DNA of 64,000 nucleotides from Methylomonas montana (GTDB taxonomy: Bacteria > Pseudomonadota > Gammaproteobacteria > Methylococcales > Methylomonadaceae): assembly GCF_030490285.1 (NCBI RefSeq), contig NZ_CP129884.1, positions 4,030,001 through 4,094,000 on the forward strand. The letters are read 5' to 3'. The notes under the pieces are model-generated. The model worked only from the letters and a program-made list of their open reading frames with translations, was not told where the DNA came from and did no database searches. The translations under genes were made by a program, and so were the position numbers. Of the stretch, positions 54,397 to 62,424 are shown piece after piece (within the stretch, counting starts at the first letter, position 1; the number at the start of each line of letters is the position of its first letter).

Positions 54397-55344
54397 TTAC
54401 TGGGAGGAAATCAGTATCGGAATCATGCCCTGTCCTTCCGAAAATGGCCGCAGCGCTTTGCCGATCACCGTGCCGAAGGCTTTCAGCGGATCGCTGACCT
54501 TCATCGCATGACCGGGGGTGGGCGAGGTCGTCAACAGGTCGCCGATCTCGATGTCGCCATATTCCGCATCGACCTTGCAATACACCTTGCCCATCAGCGC
54601 GATCGGCTTGCGCAGTTTGCCCGTGTCCTGTTTGTCCAACACGATGCCGGGTTTGTATTGACCCGCCCCGGAGACGACCCCGGCGACGCGTTTGTCGTAA
54701 GCTTGCTGGCTGGGGTATAAAACGCCTTCTTCACCCAGCACCATCACGGTGCCGGCATCGACGTTTTCGGTTTCACAGATGTCGAAATCCTCGGCGCAAT
54801 CGGCATTGAGTAAACGAATATCGCCGGTGATTTCAACGTCGCCTTCAAAGTAACCCGCCAATCTGCCGCCCTTGCCACAAACCCCGACTCCAGTGCTGCT
54901 GAGGCCGAACACCCCGGTGCCGTTGCCTTTGTGTTCGCCCCAGACACCCGACCCGCCGTTGGTGCTATGGCTTTCGCCATAGACGCCTATCCATGCCTTA
55001 CCGACACCTGCGACACCTCCGGCGCCTTCTCCATAGACGCCATAGCCTCCCGTCGCGCTATCGGTAAAGCCCGCGACGGCGTGCCAGGTCGTGCTTTTTC
55101 CCATGACGCCGGTGCCGCCGGCGGTATTCTCGCCATATACGCCCACGCCGCCGGTGGTGCTTTGGCTATAACCGGCGACGCCGCACCAGGTCTTCCCTAA
55201 CGCAAAAATGCCGTTGGCGCCACCCTCGCCGTAGAGTCCATGGACGTCGGCATTGCCATAGACGCCGATGGAATTTTCTCCTGTGGCTTTACCGGTTACG
55301 GCAACGCTGTTTTGGCCATTTGCATCTGCATTGACTGCACTCAT
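54397..55344 (-). CDS. Fibre-like Gly-rich repeat protein with shared C-terminal domain (copy A)
   Basis: The 315-residue protein has an N-terminal region (about 15-175) of many short repeats based on GVxGxSxxGxGVYGExxG, probably a beta-helix or trimeric fibre shaft. The same C-terminal domain as in the next gene follows (NADCAEDFDICETENVDAG onward). ATG at 55344 has GAGGAG eight bases upstream and heads the three-gene cluster. No signal peptide is visible, so export would need a dedicated route or the protein stays inside until assembly. There is no phage gene nearby. Confidence 0.75.
   Translation of the reverse strand: MSAVNADANGQNSVAVTGKATGENSIGVYGNADVHGLYGEGGANGIFALGKTWCGVAGYSQSTTGGVGVYGENTAGGTGVMGKSTTWHAVAGFTDSATGGYGVYGEGAGGVAGVGKAWIGVYGESHSTNGGSGVWGEHKGNGTGVFGLSSTGVGVCGKGGRLAGYFEGDVEITGDIRLLNADCAEDFDICETENVDAGTVMVLGEEGVLYPSQQAYDKRVAGVVSGAGQYKPGIVLDKQDTGKLRKPIALMGKVYCKVDAEYGDIEIGDLLTTSPTPGHAMKVSDPLKAFGTVIGKALRPFSEGQGMIPILISSQ
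54448..54806. repeat. Near-identical 359-base duplication, copy A
   Basis: Partner of 53340-53698, offset by 1108 bases in the same orientation. Confidence 0.88.
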
Positions 55345-55901
55345 TGGATATCTCCTCATTAAAAATAATGTTGCTTTCCCGATGCGGCATATCGAAAACC
55401 CACGAGTCGTCGACCAACGCAGCGTTGTTTATTCTCGCCAGCAGGCAATCGGAATTTACCCCGCGTGAATCGCGGCCAAACAACGCTACTCAGACAGACA
55501 GTATCTTCAACAGGCCAGCCGTTCGTTTGCTCGGGCTTGTCAACAGGTGCGGAACAGTAGAAAATAGAAAGCGTCGGATCATTTTCGACGCTAGGCTAAC
55601 TGGTGTCATAATCCCTTTTACCGATACTAGCCATTACAATTTTGCTCAACGCACTGCCGAAGCAGCGGCATGTCAGGCCAAACACGCATCCTGTGCTGCC
55701 AACGATACAAGGAAAGCTTTCTGTTTTCGCCCTCCTGGAGGAGGGCATTTTAGGATGGAAGGTGTCATAAAATGCTTCACCCTCGGGGTGAGGCGGTTGA
55801 TGCCAATATTCCGAGGACTAATTGATGTGGCGAATTTTAGGAATAACGCCAACGGACGACCGCTAGCAGTCGAGAATAATCACTAAAACCTCAAGAACGC
55901 T
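55345..55901. other. Divergent intergenic region between fibre cluster and first LuxR paralogue
   Basis: This 557-base region has no gene I can support. It must hold the promoter of the fibre cluster (minus) and that of the LuxR-type gene (plus). A hairpin GCCCTCC-TGGA-GGAGGGC lies at 55729-55746, and CACCCTC/GAGGGTG-like words follow near 55780. Confidence 0.45.
55726..55746 (+). repeat. Palindromic element, copy 1
   Basis: TTTCGCCCTCCTGGAGGAGGG occurs here on the plus strand and again on the minus strand at 58418-58438. The two copies bracket the first two LuxR-type genes as an inverted pair. Each can form a short GC-rich hairpin. Confidence 0.65.
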
Positions 55902-56972
55902 ATGAAACAGAGTCATGCCCTGGCGTATTTGCGCCAAATCTGTTGTTCCGGCCTGAGCCGCGAAGTCGCGCTGACCGAATTCCTGCGAGCGGTGCCCATG
56001 CTGATTCCTTCCAACAGCAACACCTTAACGATCAGTGAAGATGGGGTGCGCCCCGGCTACCATCTGGCAGGATTCGATCTTTCCGACATGGCGGACGCCG
56101 TTCCCGACATTATCGCCAATTACCATACACCGGAGCGGCAAAAACGCGCGATCGCCGGCTTTAGCCAATATCCGACCATCAATGATCCCAGAGTCATGGA
56201 ACCGGCGTTTTACCAAACCGATATGTACAACCTGGTCTTTCGGCGATACGACATGCACCATTTAATGTGGGCGCGAGTACAGTTGAATGCAAACAGCACC
56301 GGCGTGATAGGTTTATATCGCCCCAGCAACCAGAAACCCTTCGACGGCAGGGATCAATCTCAATTACTGCATGTGTTGCCTTATCTGACTCACGCCTACC
56401 GGGCTGCCAACGATGTAGACTTCGAGCTTAGCCCGGACGGCAATTCGGGGATGCTGGTCATGAATACCCAGGGCGATATTCTGTATCAAAGTCCGGATGC
56501 GAAGCGTTTGCTGCAAAAGGCTCGCTATCCCAGGCTATTGATCGATTCACGCAAACAGGATCGCTTGTTGGCAAAACTGGCCGAACTGTGCCGCAATCTG
56601 CAAAACGTTTATCTCGGCCGCAAAGCATCGCCGCCTTCGTTCACTCACACCGGGCCGAACGGCCGATTTACGTTCCGCGGCTATTGGCTGGACAAAAGCG
56701 ACGAACACGCCGATGGCCTGATCGGTGTGATAGTCGAACACCGACAACCGTTGACGCTGAAAATATTGCGGGCAATGCGCGAATCGCCGCTATCCCCCAC
56801 CCAGAAGGAAGTGACCCTGTTGCTGGCGCAGGGCCTGGCGCTCGAGCAGATCTGCGGGCGATTGCATATCAAGCAGACCACGCTTAAGGATCATATCGGT
56901 AAGATTTACTGCAAACTGGATATTCACCAGCGCGAAGATTTGGTGCCGAAACTGCTGGTTATGGGGCGTTAG
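55902..56972 (+). CDS. LuxR-type regulator, paralogue 1
   Basis: The 356-residue protein has an N-terminal domain of about 280 residues of unknown type (starting HALAYLRQICCSGLSREVAL) and a C-terminal LuxR helix-turn-helix (LSPTQKEVTLLLAQGLALEQ, LHIKQTTLKDHIGKIYCKLD). A conserved block MNTQGDILYQSPDAKRLLQK sits near residue 190 and looks PAS-like. It is neither a receiver protein nor a typical acyl-homoserine-lactone receptor, so the ligand is unknown. It is the first of four paralogues in tandem orientation over 8 kb. Confidence 0.85.
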   Translation: MKQSHALAYLRQICCSGLSREVALTEFLRAVPMLIPSNSNTLTISEDGVRPGYHLAGFDLSDMADAVPDIIANYHTPERQKRAIAGFSQYPTINDPRVMEPAFYQTDMYNLVFRRYDMHHLMWARVQLNANSTGVIGLYRPSNQKPFDGRDQSQLLHVLPYLTHAYRAANDVDFELSPDGNSGMLVMNTQGDILYQSPDAKRLLQKARYPRLLIDSRKQDRLLAKLAELCRNLQNVYLGRKASPPSFTHTGPNGRFTFRGYWLDKSDEHADGLIGVIVEHRQPLTLKILRAMRESPLSPTQKEVTLLLAQGLALEQICGRLHIKQTTLKDHIGKIYCKLDIHQREDLVPKLLVMGR

Positions 56973-57069
56973 CGGCGTAACGAGCCAGCCCCGATCCATC
57001 CGACATAGAAGAAGTTGCGTACCAAAATAGCCGATGTCGTAACTGTGAAAGTAAAAAATTGGGATGGCG

Positions 57070-57163
57070 CGCGGTTGCTTGTTGGACAGGTATCGGTGGC
57101 AAGGATGCCGCCGTCGAGCCTACACGGACGTATTCACGGCGTCCTGTCCGGCAAGCAACCGCG
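57070..57163. repeat. Long inverted repeat between LuxR paralogues 1 and 2
   Basis: CGCGGTTGCTTGTTGGACAG (57070-57089, plus G) is matched by its complement at 57143-57163 with two mismatches in 21 bases, enclosing 52 bases. The transcript could fold into a long stem. It might be a small RNA, an attenuator or a miniature mobile element; nothing marks which. Confidence 0.65.
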
Positions 57164-57253
57164 TACCACGGGGATACCACTTTCATGGGTCGGGGCGCAG
57201 CAAAGGCTTCATGGTCGTTAGATTGAAAAACAGGCAGAAGCGGAGGAACTACT

Positions 57254-58339
57254 ATGGCCTCTCCTATAAAACCAAGTCATGCCTTGACGTATCTGCGCCA
57301 GATTTGTTGCTCTGGCTTGAGCAGGGAAATAACGATAGCCGAATTTCTCAAGGCGTTGCCGATGCTGATTCCGTCCAACAGCAATATCTTTACCTTCTAC
57401 TCCGAGCAGCTGTGTCCGACCTACAGCATAACCGGATTCGACGTGGCCGATTTAGCGCCCATCATTCCGTCCATTCTTAACGATTTCCATAGCCCGCAAC
57501 GCCAACAGCGCTTACTGACATGGTTCAGCCGCTATCCGGCTATCAGTCATCCCAGGGCCGTGGACGAATCGTTTTATATGACCGATTTATACAACCTGAT
57601 TTACCGACAATTTGACATGCATCATTTTTTGTTTACGCGCATTCCGTTAGATAAGAAAAGCAACGGTATCGTGGGTTTGTTTCGGCCACGCAGCCAAAAG
57701 CCGTTCGAAAACCGGGATCAGGCTCAACTGATGCGCCTGGTGCCTTATGTCGCTCACGCACATCGAGTCGGCAGCGACGCCGCCCCTGAATTCAGCCAGG
57801 ACGGCATGTCGGGTATGATGATTATGAATACCCAGGGCGCCATTCTGTACCAGAGTTCGGAAGCGAAGCGATTACTAGAGCAAGCGCGACATCCCAGGTT
57901 GTTGGCGGAGATGCGTCAACAGGATCGCTTGCTGGTAAAGTTGGCCGAATTGTGCCGCAACCTCCAAGGCATTTATCGTGGCCACGAGTTGCCGCCGCCA
58001 TCCTTCAGCCACACTGGACCGAACGGCCAATTTCTATTTCATGCTTACTGGCTGGACAGCTGTGGTCAGCAGCCGGACGGTTTGATCGGTATCTCTATCG
58101 AGCATCGCGAGCCGCTGGCGTTGAAAATTTTGCGGGCTATGCACCTCTCGCCGCTCTCGCCAACGCAAAAGGAAGTCGCCCTGTTGCTGGCGCAGGGCTT
58201 GGCACCAGAGCAGATCCGTAGCCACCTGCATATCAAGCCGACCACGCTCAAGGATCACATTGGCAAGATTTACCTCAAACTGGATATTCATCAGCGCGAG
58301 GAATTGCTGCCAAAGCTGCTGACCTTTGGTCATGCATGA
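57254..58339 (+). CDS. LuxR-type regulator, paralogue 2
   Basis: The 361-residue protein is a clear paralogue of the gene at 55902: same start (HALTYLRQICCSGLSREITI), the central MNTQGAILYQSSEAKRLLEQ block and the C-terminal LuxR domain (LSPTQKEVALLLAQGLAPEQ). The last 102 bases before the end (58225-58326) are identical to 63387-63488 in paralogue 4, far more than elsewhere in the two genes. ATG at 57254 follows GGAGGAACT. It lies 281 bases after paralogue 1. Confidence 0.85.
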   Translation: MASPIKPSHALTYLRQICCSGLSREITIAEFLKALPMLIPSNSNIFTFYSEQLCPTYSITGFDVADLAPIIPSILNDFHSPQRQQRLLTWFSRYPAISHPRAVDESFYMTDLYNLIYRQFDMHHFLFTRIPLDKKSNGIVGLFRPRSQKPFENRDQAQLMRLVPYVAHAHRVGSDAAPEFSQDGMSGMMIMNTQGAILYQSSEAKRLLEQARHPRLLAEMRQQDRLLVKLAELCRNLQGIYRGHELPPPSFSHTGPNGQFLFHAYWLDSCGQQPDGLIGISIEHREPLALKILRAMHLSPLSPTQKEVALLLAQGLAPEQIRSHLHIKPTTLKDHIGKIYLKLDIHQREELLPKLLTFGHA

Positions 58340-58636
58340 CCTAAGGTAATTGGGTTTGCAGTTTCCGGATCACAGATACGCTACCGCAGAACTTACACGA
58401 AAAAGTCGCGAATTTCACCCTCCTCCAGGAGGGCGAAATGCATTTTTCTAGCGATTAGACTAAGTCCGAAACACGCTTTGTTTTGTATTCATCCTGGGCG
58501 TTATAGTCATCGCAATTCAAATTTCGGTTTTTTGATCCCCTCACCCCGGACCTCTCCCGGCGGGCAAGGGAGCGGATGTGCCGAAATTTGAAGTGCGGAA
58601 GGTATAAAACATTAAGAGACGAAACTGAGTATCCGC
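58340..58636. other. Intergenic region with hairpin and dispersed-repeat wording
   Basis: These 297 bases hold no gene. They contain the reverse copy of the palindromic element (58418-58438) and a stretch CCCCTCACCCCGGACCTCTC followed by CCGGCGGGCAAGGGAG, wording shared by dispersed repeats in many proteobacteria. The lipoprotein gene promoter probably lies in the AT-rich part after 58440. Confidence 0.45.
58418..58438 (-). repeat. Palindromic element, copy 2 (inverted)
   Basis: Read on the minus strand this gives the same TTTCGCCCTCCTGGAGGAGGG as 55726-55746. On the plus strand the CCCTCCT and AGGAGGG arms can form a hairpin 80 bases after the stop of LuxR paralogue 2. Confidence 0.65.
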
Positions 58637-59722
58637 ATGAATTTCACGACCACAATAGCCATCGCAATAACGACACTGTTAGCATCCGCTTGCGCAAGCA
58701 CCCATCAACGTAGCTTGTCGTCCTTCAGCCCAGGCGATACCCAGTGCTACGATCGCCAAACCGAACCCTATACTGCCGTGGTGGATTCGCATCTGCACTT
58801 CAGGCCATTCGGCGGCGCCGCGATTCCGCTATCCGAGTTGACGGAATATTTCAATAAAACCGGTATTTTGTTTGCCAATATGTACGGCATCGGCCAGATT
58901 TTACCGGTGGATTCTTCCTGCACTTACTACCTGGATTGTCCCGGCACGTCAGCATTACCCAGCATCAAGAACGATTTTGCCAATGCCGCCAATTATCTCG
59001 AGCTTAAACCCAAGGATGTGCATTTAACCTTATCCATGACCTTTCCCGATTTGGCCAATCCTAGGGATATCGCCAAGATGATTCTTTTTTACGATAAAGA
59101 ATATCCGAAAATGTTTAAGTGGATGGGCGAGGTGAATTTGATCAAACAAGCTTTACTGAAAAATCACCATCAGCCCGCGACAAAAGAAAATATCGAACAA
59201 TGGGCCGAATTTATGGCTTTGCTTAGAGCGCGCAATGTTCCCATCAATATTCACGCCGACTTGGGTAACGATGCCGAGCCGAAAAAATACCTGCCCTTAA
59301 TGGCCTACGTCTTAGAACGATATCCGGACAATAAAATCGTCTGGGCGCATATGGGTTTATCGAAAGAATTAAGCACCATGAAAGCAGCCGAACATATTCA
59401 AATCATGCGCTCCTTTTTGGATAAATATCCGAACTTGACGCTGGATATCTCCTGGCGGGTACTCTACGACAGTTACTTCAGCAAGCCAGAAGCCAGAGAG
59501 CTGTATGTTGCGTTTCTAAACCAATATTCCGACCGCATTTTACCCGGCACCGACTTTGTGGCTGCTCGAAACAAGCAATTCGAGGTCTACCAGGAAGAAT
59601 TGGATGTCACCAGCCGAATCAACCAATATCTTGACGACACCGCGTTTCGCAATATTGCGCTGGGCGGCAATTATTTCAGGATGTTGGGGCTGCAATATCA
59701 AGCACCGCCAATATGCCGTTAA
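58637..59722 (+). CDS. Amidohydrolase-type (TIM-barrel) lipoprotein
   Basis: The 361-residue protein begins with a lipoprotein signal (AIAITTLLASACAS, lipobox Cys near 19). The metal-dependent hydrolase features are DSHLHFRPFGG near residue 50, INIHADLG near 212, WAHMG near 237, LDISW near 275 and a late PGTDFV with the conserved Asp. These match the amidohydrolase-2 branch (decarboxylases, lactonases and related hydrolases). The substrate is unknown. Lipid anchoring outside the cytoplasm is unusual for this branch. The gene is followed 17 bases later by a gamma-glutamylcyclotransferase-like lipoprotein. Confidence 0.82.
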   Translation: MNFTTTIAIAITTLLASACASTHQRSLSSFSPGDTQCYDRQTEPYTAVVDSHLHFRPFGGAAIPLSELTEYFNKTGILFANMYGIGQILPVDSSCTYYLDCPGTSALPSIKNDFANAANYLELKPKDVHLTLSMTFPDLANPRDIAKMILFYDKEYPKMFKWMGEVNLIKQALLKNHHQPATKENIEQWAEFMALLRARNVPINIHADLGNDAEPKKYLPLMAYVLERYPDNKIVWAHMGLSKELSTMKAAEHIQIMRSFLDKYPNLTLDISWRVLYDSYFSKPEARELYVAFLNQYSDRILPGTDFVAARNKQFEVYQEELDVTSRINQYLDDTAFRNIALGGNYFRMLGLQYQAPPICR

Positions 59723-59739
59723 GTGAAAGGTAGGCATTT

Positions 59740-60570
59740 ATGCAAAATAAACGTTTCCAGATGTATCTATGGCCAGTGTTAATTACCCTCTGTGCAGGGT
59801 GTGCCGAGCCAAGCACCGCCGTTCGGCAATCGGCGCAACTAACAACGCGGACGCTAGACCAAGACACCGTTGCCGCGGATGAACAATTGAAAAAACTGGC
59901 GGCAGATTTGCCGAGTCGCTGCAATGCCGCGCCCGATCCGAAACAAGCGCAATACATCATTGGCTACGGCAGCTTGATGCAAGACCAATCGCGCCAGCGT
60001 AGCGTACCGAACGCGGCCACGGCTTATCCGGTGATGGTGAAAGGCTACCGGCGCGGTTGGCTTGCCAAAGGCCCAGGCGTGGGGTTCGATACCACCTATT
60101 TAGGCACCGTTCCGGACCAGAACGGTCAGTTTAACGCGGTGCTTTACAACGTCAGTCCGGACGACATTCCGGTCATGGACAAACGCGAGTTTTTTTATTG
60201 CCGACTAGCCGTGGAACCCGCCGGTTATACCCTGTTGAAGCCTGGGACGCCAACACCGCAAGGACAAGTCTGGATATACGCGAACAAACCGGACTCCGTC
60301 GCCACGGCGAACGAACTGCATCCCATCGTGCAATCTTATGTGGATATTTTTGTGTCGGGCTGTCTGGAACAGGAGCAACGCTATGCACTCGAGAACTTTG
60401 CCAAACAATGCCTCGCCACGACCAGTCACTGGTCAACGGCATGGGTGAATGACCGGCTTTATCCGCGGCGGCCCTATATTTATCAGCCCAAAGCCGGCCA
60501 GATCGACAAATTACTCCAAGAACATCTGCCCGATTATTTTCAGCGGATTCATATTGAGTCGGCGAATTAA
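59740..60570 (+). CDS. Gamma-glutamylcyclotransferase-like lipoprotein
   Basis: The 276-residue protein has a lipoprotein signal (MYLWPVLITLCAGCAE). The gamma-glutamylcyclotransferase (GGCT/AIG2) fold is indicated by YIIGYGSLMQDQSRQRSV, with the substrate-binding YGSL loop, then GYRRGWLAKG and VMDKREFFYCRLAVE, where the family has its catalytic acid. Relatives release 5-oxoproline from gamma-glutamyl compounds or cleave gamma-glutamylamines. It is coupled with the amidohydrolase lipoprotein by a 17-base gap; both should face the periplasm or outer membrane and may act on the same compound. Confidence 0.8.
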   Translation: MQNKRFQMYLWPVLITLCAGCAEPSTAVRQSAQLTTRTLDQDTVAADEQLKKLAADLPSRCNAAPDPKQAQYIIGYGSLMQDQSRQRSVPNAATAYPVMVKGYRRGWLAKGPGVGFDTTYLGTVPDQNGQFNAVLYNVSPDDIPVMDKREFFYCRLAVEPAGYTLLKPGTPTPQGQVWIYANKPDSVATANELHPIVQSYVDIFVSGCLEQEQRYALENFAKQCLATTSHWSTAWVNDRLYPRRPYIYQPKAGQIDKLLQEHLPDYFQRIHIESAN

Positions 60571-60610
60571 TCGATAAAACCCTAGACCAAAGCTCATTAT
60601 CGCCTAGCCC

Positions 60611-61138
60611 ATGAAATCAGCAGTGCTTGTCATTGATGTTCAAAGCGGATTATTCGACAGCAGTCCGCGGCCATACGAAGCCGACGAAGTGATCCAACGA
60701 ATCAATAGCATCACGAGCAAGGCGAGAGCGGGCGGTGTGCCCATTATTTTTATACAATCGGAACACCCCGGCTTCCTGGAGTACGCAACCGATCGCTGGC
60801 AGTTGCAGTCCGAATTAACGGTGCAAGACGGCGACATCAAGATCCGCAAAACCATGACCAACGCATTTCTCCAAACCGATCTTGAAACGACGCTTAAGTC
60901 CCTGGGAGCGAACAAGCTGATTATTTGCGGTTACTCGACTGAATTTTGCGTGGACTCTACTCTTCGTTATGCCTCCGCGTTGGGATATCGCATACAACTC
61001 ATCGCGGATGCGCATACCACGCATGATAAGGCGCATTTGTCGGCCAAGCAGATTCGAGAACATCACAACATTACGCTTGCAAAATCTCCGACGGTTTCCG
61101 CCGAGCTCTCAACCGCGTTTCACGTTGAGGGCGAGTAG
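60611..61138 (+). CDS. Isochorismatase-family cysteine hydrolase
   Basis: The 175-residue protein is a cysteine hydrolase with the expected triad: Asp9 in VLVIDVQSGLF, Lys80 in IRKTMTNAF, and Cys113 in ICGYSTEFCVDSTLR preceding ADAHTTHD. Members hydrolyse amides such as nicotinamide, ureidomalonate or N-carbamoyl compounds. The substrate is unknown. It has no signal peptide and is cytoplasmic, unlike the two lipoproteins before it. It lies 40 bases after the cyclotransferase-like gene and 114 bases before LuxR paralogue 3. Confidence 0.9.
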   Translation: MKSAVLVIDVQSGLFDSSPRPYEADEVIQRINSITSKARAGGVPIIFIQSEHPGFLEYATDRWQLQSELTVQDGDIKIRKTMTNAFLQTDLETTLKSLGANKLIICGYSTEFCVDSTLRYASALGYRIQLIADAHTTHDKAHLSAKQIREHHNITLAKSPTVSAELSTAFHVEGE

Positions 61139-61252
61139 GAGGCCCCGGCGGCCGATCCTGGCTGTTGGTGCGAATATTCCGAAAACTTAAAAACCGGCGT
61201 ACTTCCGCCCTGTCGCAAACGGTCGAAAATTATCGCTAAAGCCCAAGACACG

Positions 61253-62323
61253 ATGAAACCAAATCACGCCTTAGCCTATCTGCGTCAAATCTGCTGTTCC
61301 GGTCTGAGCCGGGAAATTGCAATTGCCGAATTTCTGCGCGCGGTGCCGTTGCTGATACCCTCCAACAGCAATACTTTTTCGGTGTCCGATCTGCAATTGC
61401 GCCCTAACTATCATCTAGCTGGGTTTGACGTCGGCGACATGGCAGGCATTATTCACTCCATCACGGAGGATTTTAATACGCCCGCGCGAACTAAACGCGC
61501 CGCTAACTGGTTTAGTCAGCATAAGGCTGTCAGAGACCCCAAGATCATTGAAGCGTCTTTTTATCTGACCGATTTTTACAACCTGATTTTCCGGCAATTC
61601 GATATGCACCATGTACTGTGGGTGCGGATTCCATTGAACGCGGAAAACTCGGGCGTGCTGGGCTTATACCGGCCCGCCAACCAAAAACCGTTCGACAGCC
61701 ACGATCAAACCCAGCTGACGCGTTTGATGCCGTATGTGTTTCACGCCTACCATGCCGCCAATGAGGTAGACTTCGAACCCAGTCCGGACGGCACTTCGGG
61801 CATGATAATCATGAATCCCCAAGGCGATATGCTCTACCAAAGTCCCGAAGCGAAATTGTTGCTGAGAGAGGCGCGTTTCCCCAGATTGTTGACGGACCAA
61901 CGGGCGGAAGATCGCTTGCAGGCGAAACTGGCTGAATTGTGCCGCAATCTGTGCAGCATTTCTCGCGGCCAGGAAGCGCCGCCGCCGTCCTTCACCCATG
62001 CGGGGTCGAACGGGCAATTTCAGTTCCGCGCTTACTGGTTGGAAGGCTGTCAACGGCAGCCGGGCGGATTGATCGGCATCCTGATCGAACATCGCGAACC
62101 GCTGGTGCTGAAAGTCCTGCGCGGGATGCGCGACTTACCCCTGTCGCCGGCGCAACGCGACGTCACCCTGTTACTGGCGCGAGGATTAACACCAGAACAG
62201 ATTTGTAGCTGCCTGCATATCAAACCAAGCACCCTCAAGGATCACATCGGCAAGATTTACCAGAAACTGGATATACACCAACGCGAGGAGTTATTGCCTA
62301 AATTACTCGCCAGCAATACCTGA
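61253..62323 (+). CDS. LuxR-type regulator, paralogue 3
   Basis: The 356-residue protein is closest in appearance to paralogue 1 (HALAYLRQICCSGLSREIAI, LIPSNSNTFSVSDLQLRPNY, NPQGDMLYQSPEAKLLLREA). Its C-terminal LuxR domain is LSPAQRDVTLLLARGLTPEQ, LHIKPSTLKDHIGKIYQKLD. It follows the cysteine hydrolase gene and may control it, the lipoprotein enzymes, or itself. Its own ligand is unknown. Confidence 0.85.
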   Translation: MKPNHALAYLRQICCSGLSREIAIAEFLRAVPLLIPSNSNTFSVSDLQLRPNYHLAGFDVGDMAGIIHSITEDFNTPARTKRAANWFSQHKAVRDPKIIEASFYLTDFYNLIFRQFDMHHVLWVRIPLNAENSGVLGLYRPANQKPFDSHDQTQLTRLMPYVFHAYHAANEVDFEPSPDGTSGMIIMNPQGDMLYQSPEAKLLLREARFPRLLTDQRAEDRLQAKLAELCRNLCSISRGQEAPPPSFTHAGSNGQFQFRAYWLEGCQRQPGGLIGILIEHREPLVLKVLRGMRDLPLSPAQRDVTLLLARGLTPEQICSCLHIKPSTLKDHIGKIYQKLDIHQREELLPKLLASNT

Positions 62324-62424
62324 ACACCTAAAAATCAATCGGTACTTGAACTTTTAATCGATCGCGAAGACACTTACCATCCAACATTTCGCGGCCTTCG
62401 CCATCGTTAAAGGAACATACTCCG

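Noticed and set aside
53289..55344. Prophage remnant
   Set aside because: The fibre-like repeats suggest phage tails, but no integrase, portal, terminase, capsid or lysis gene is found within the window.
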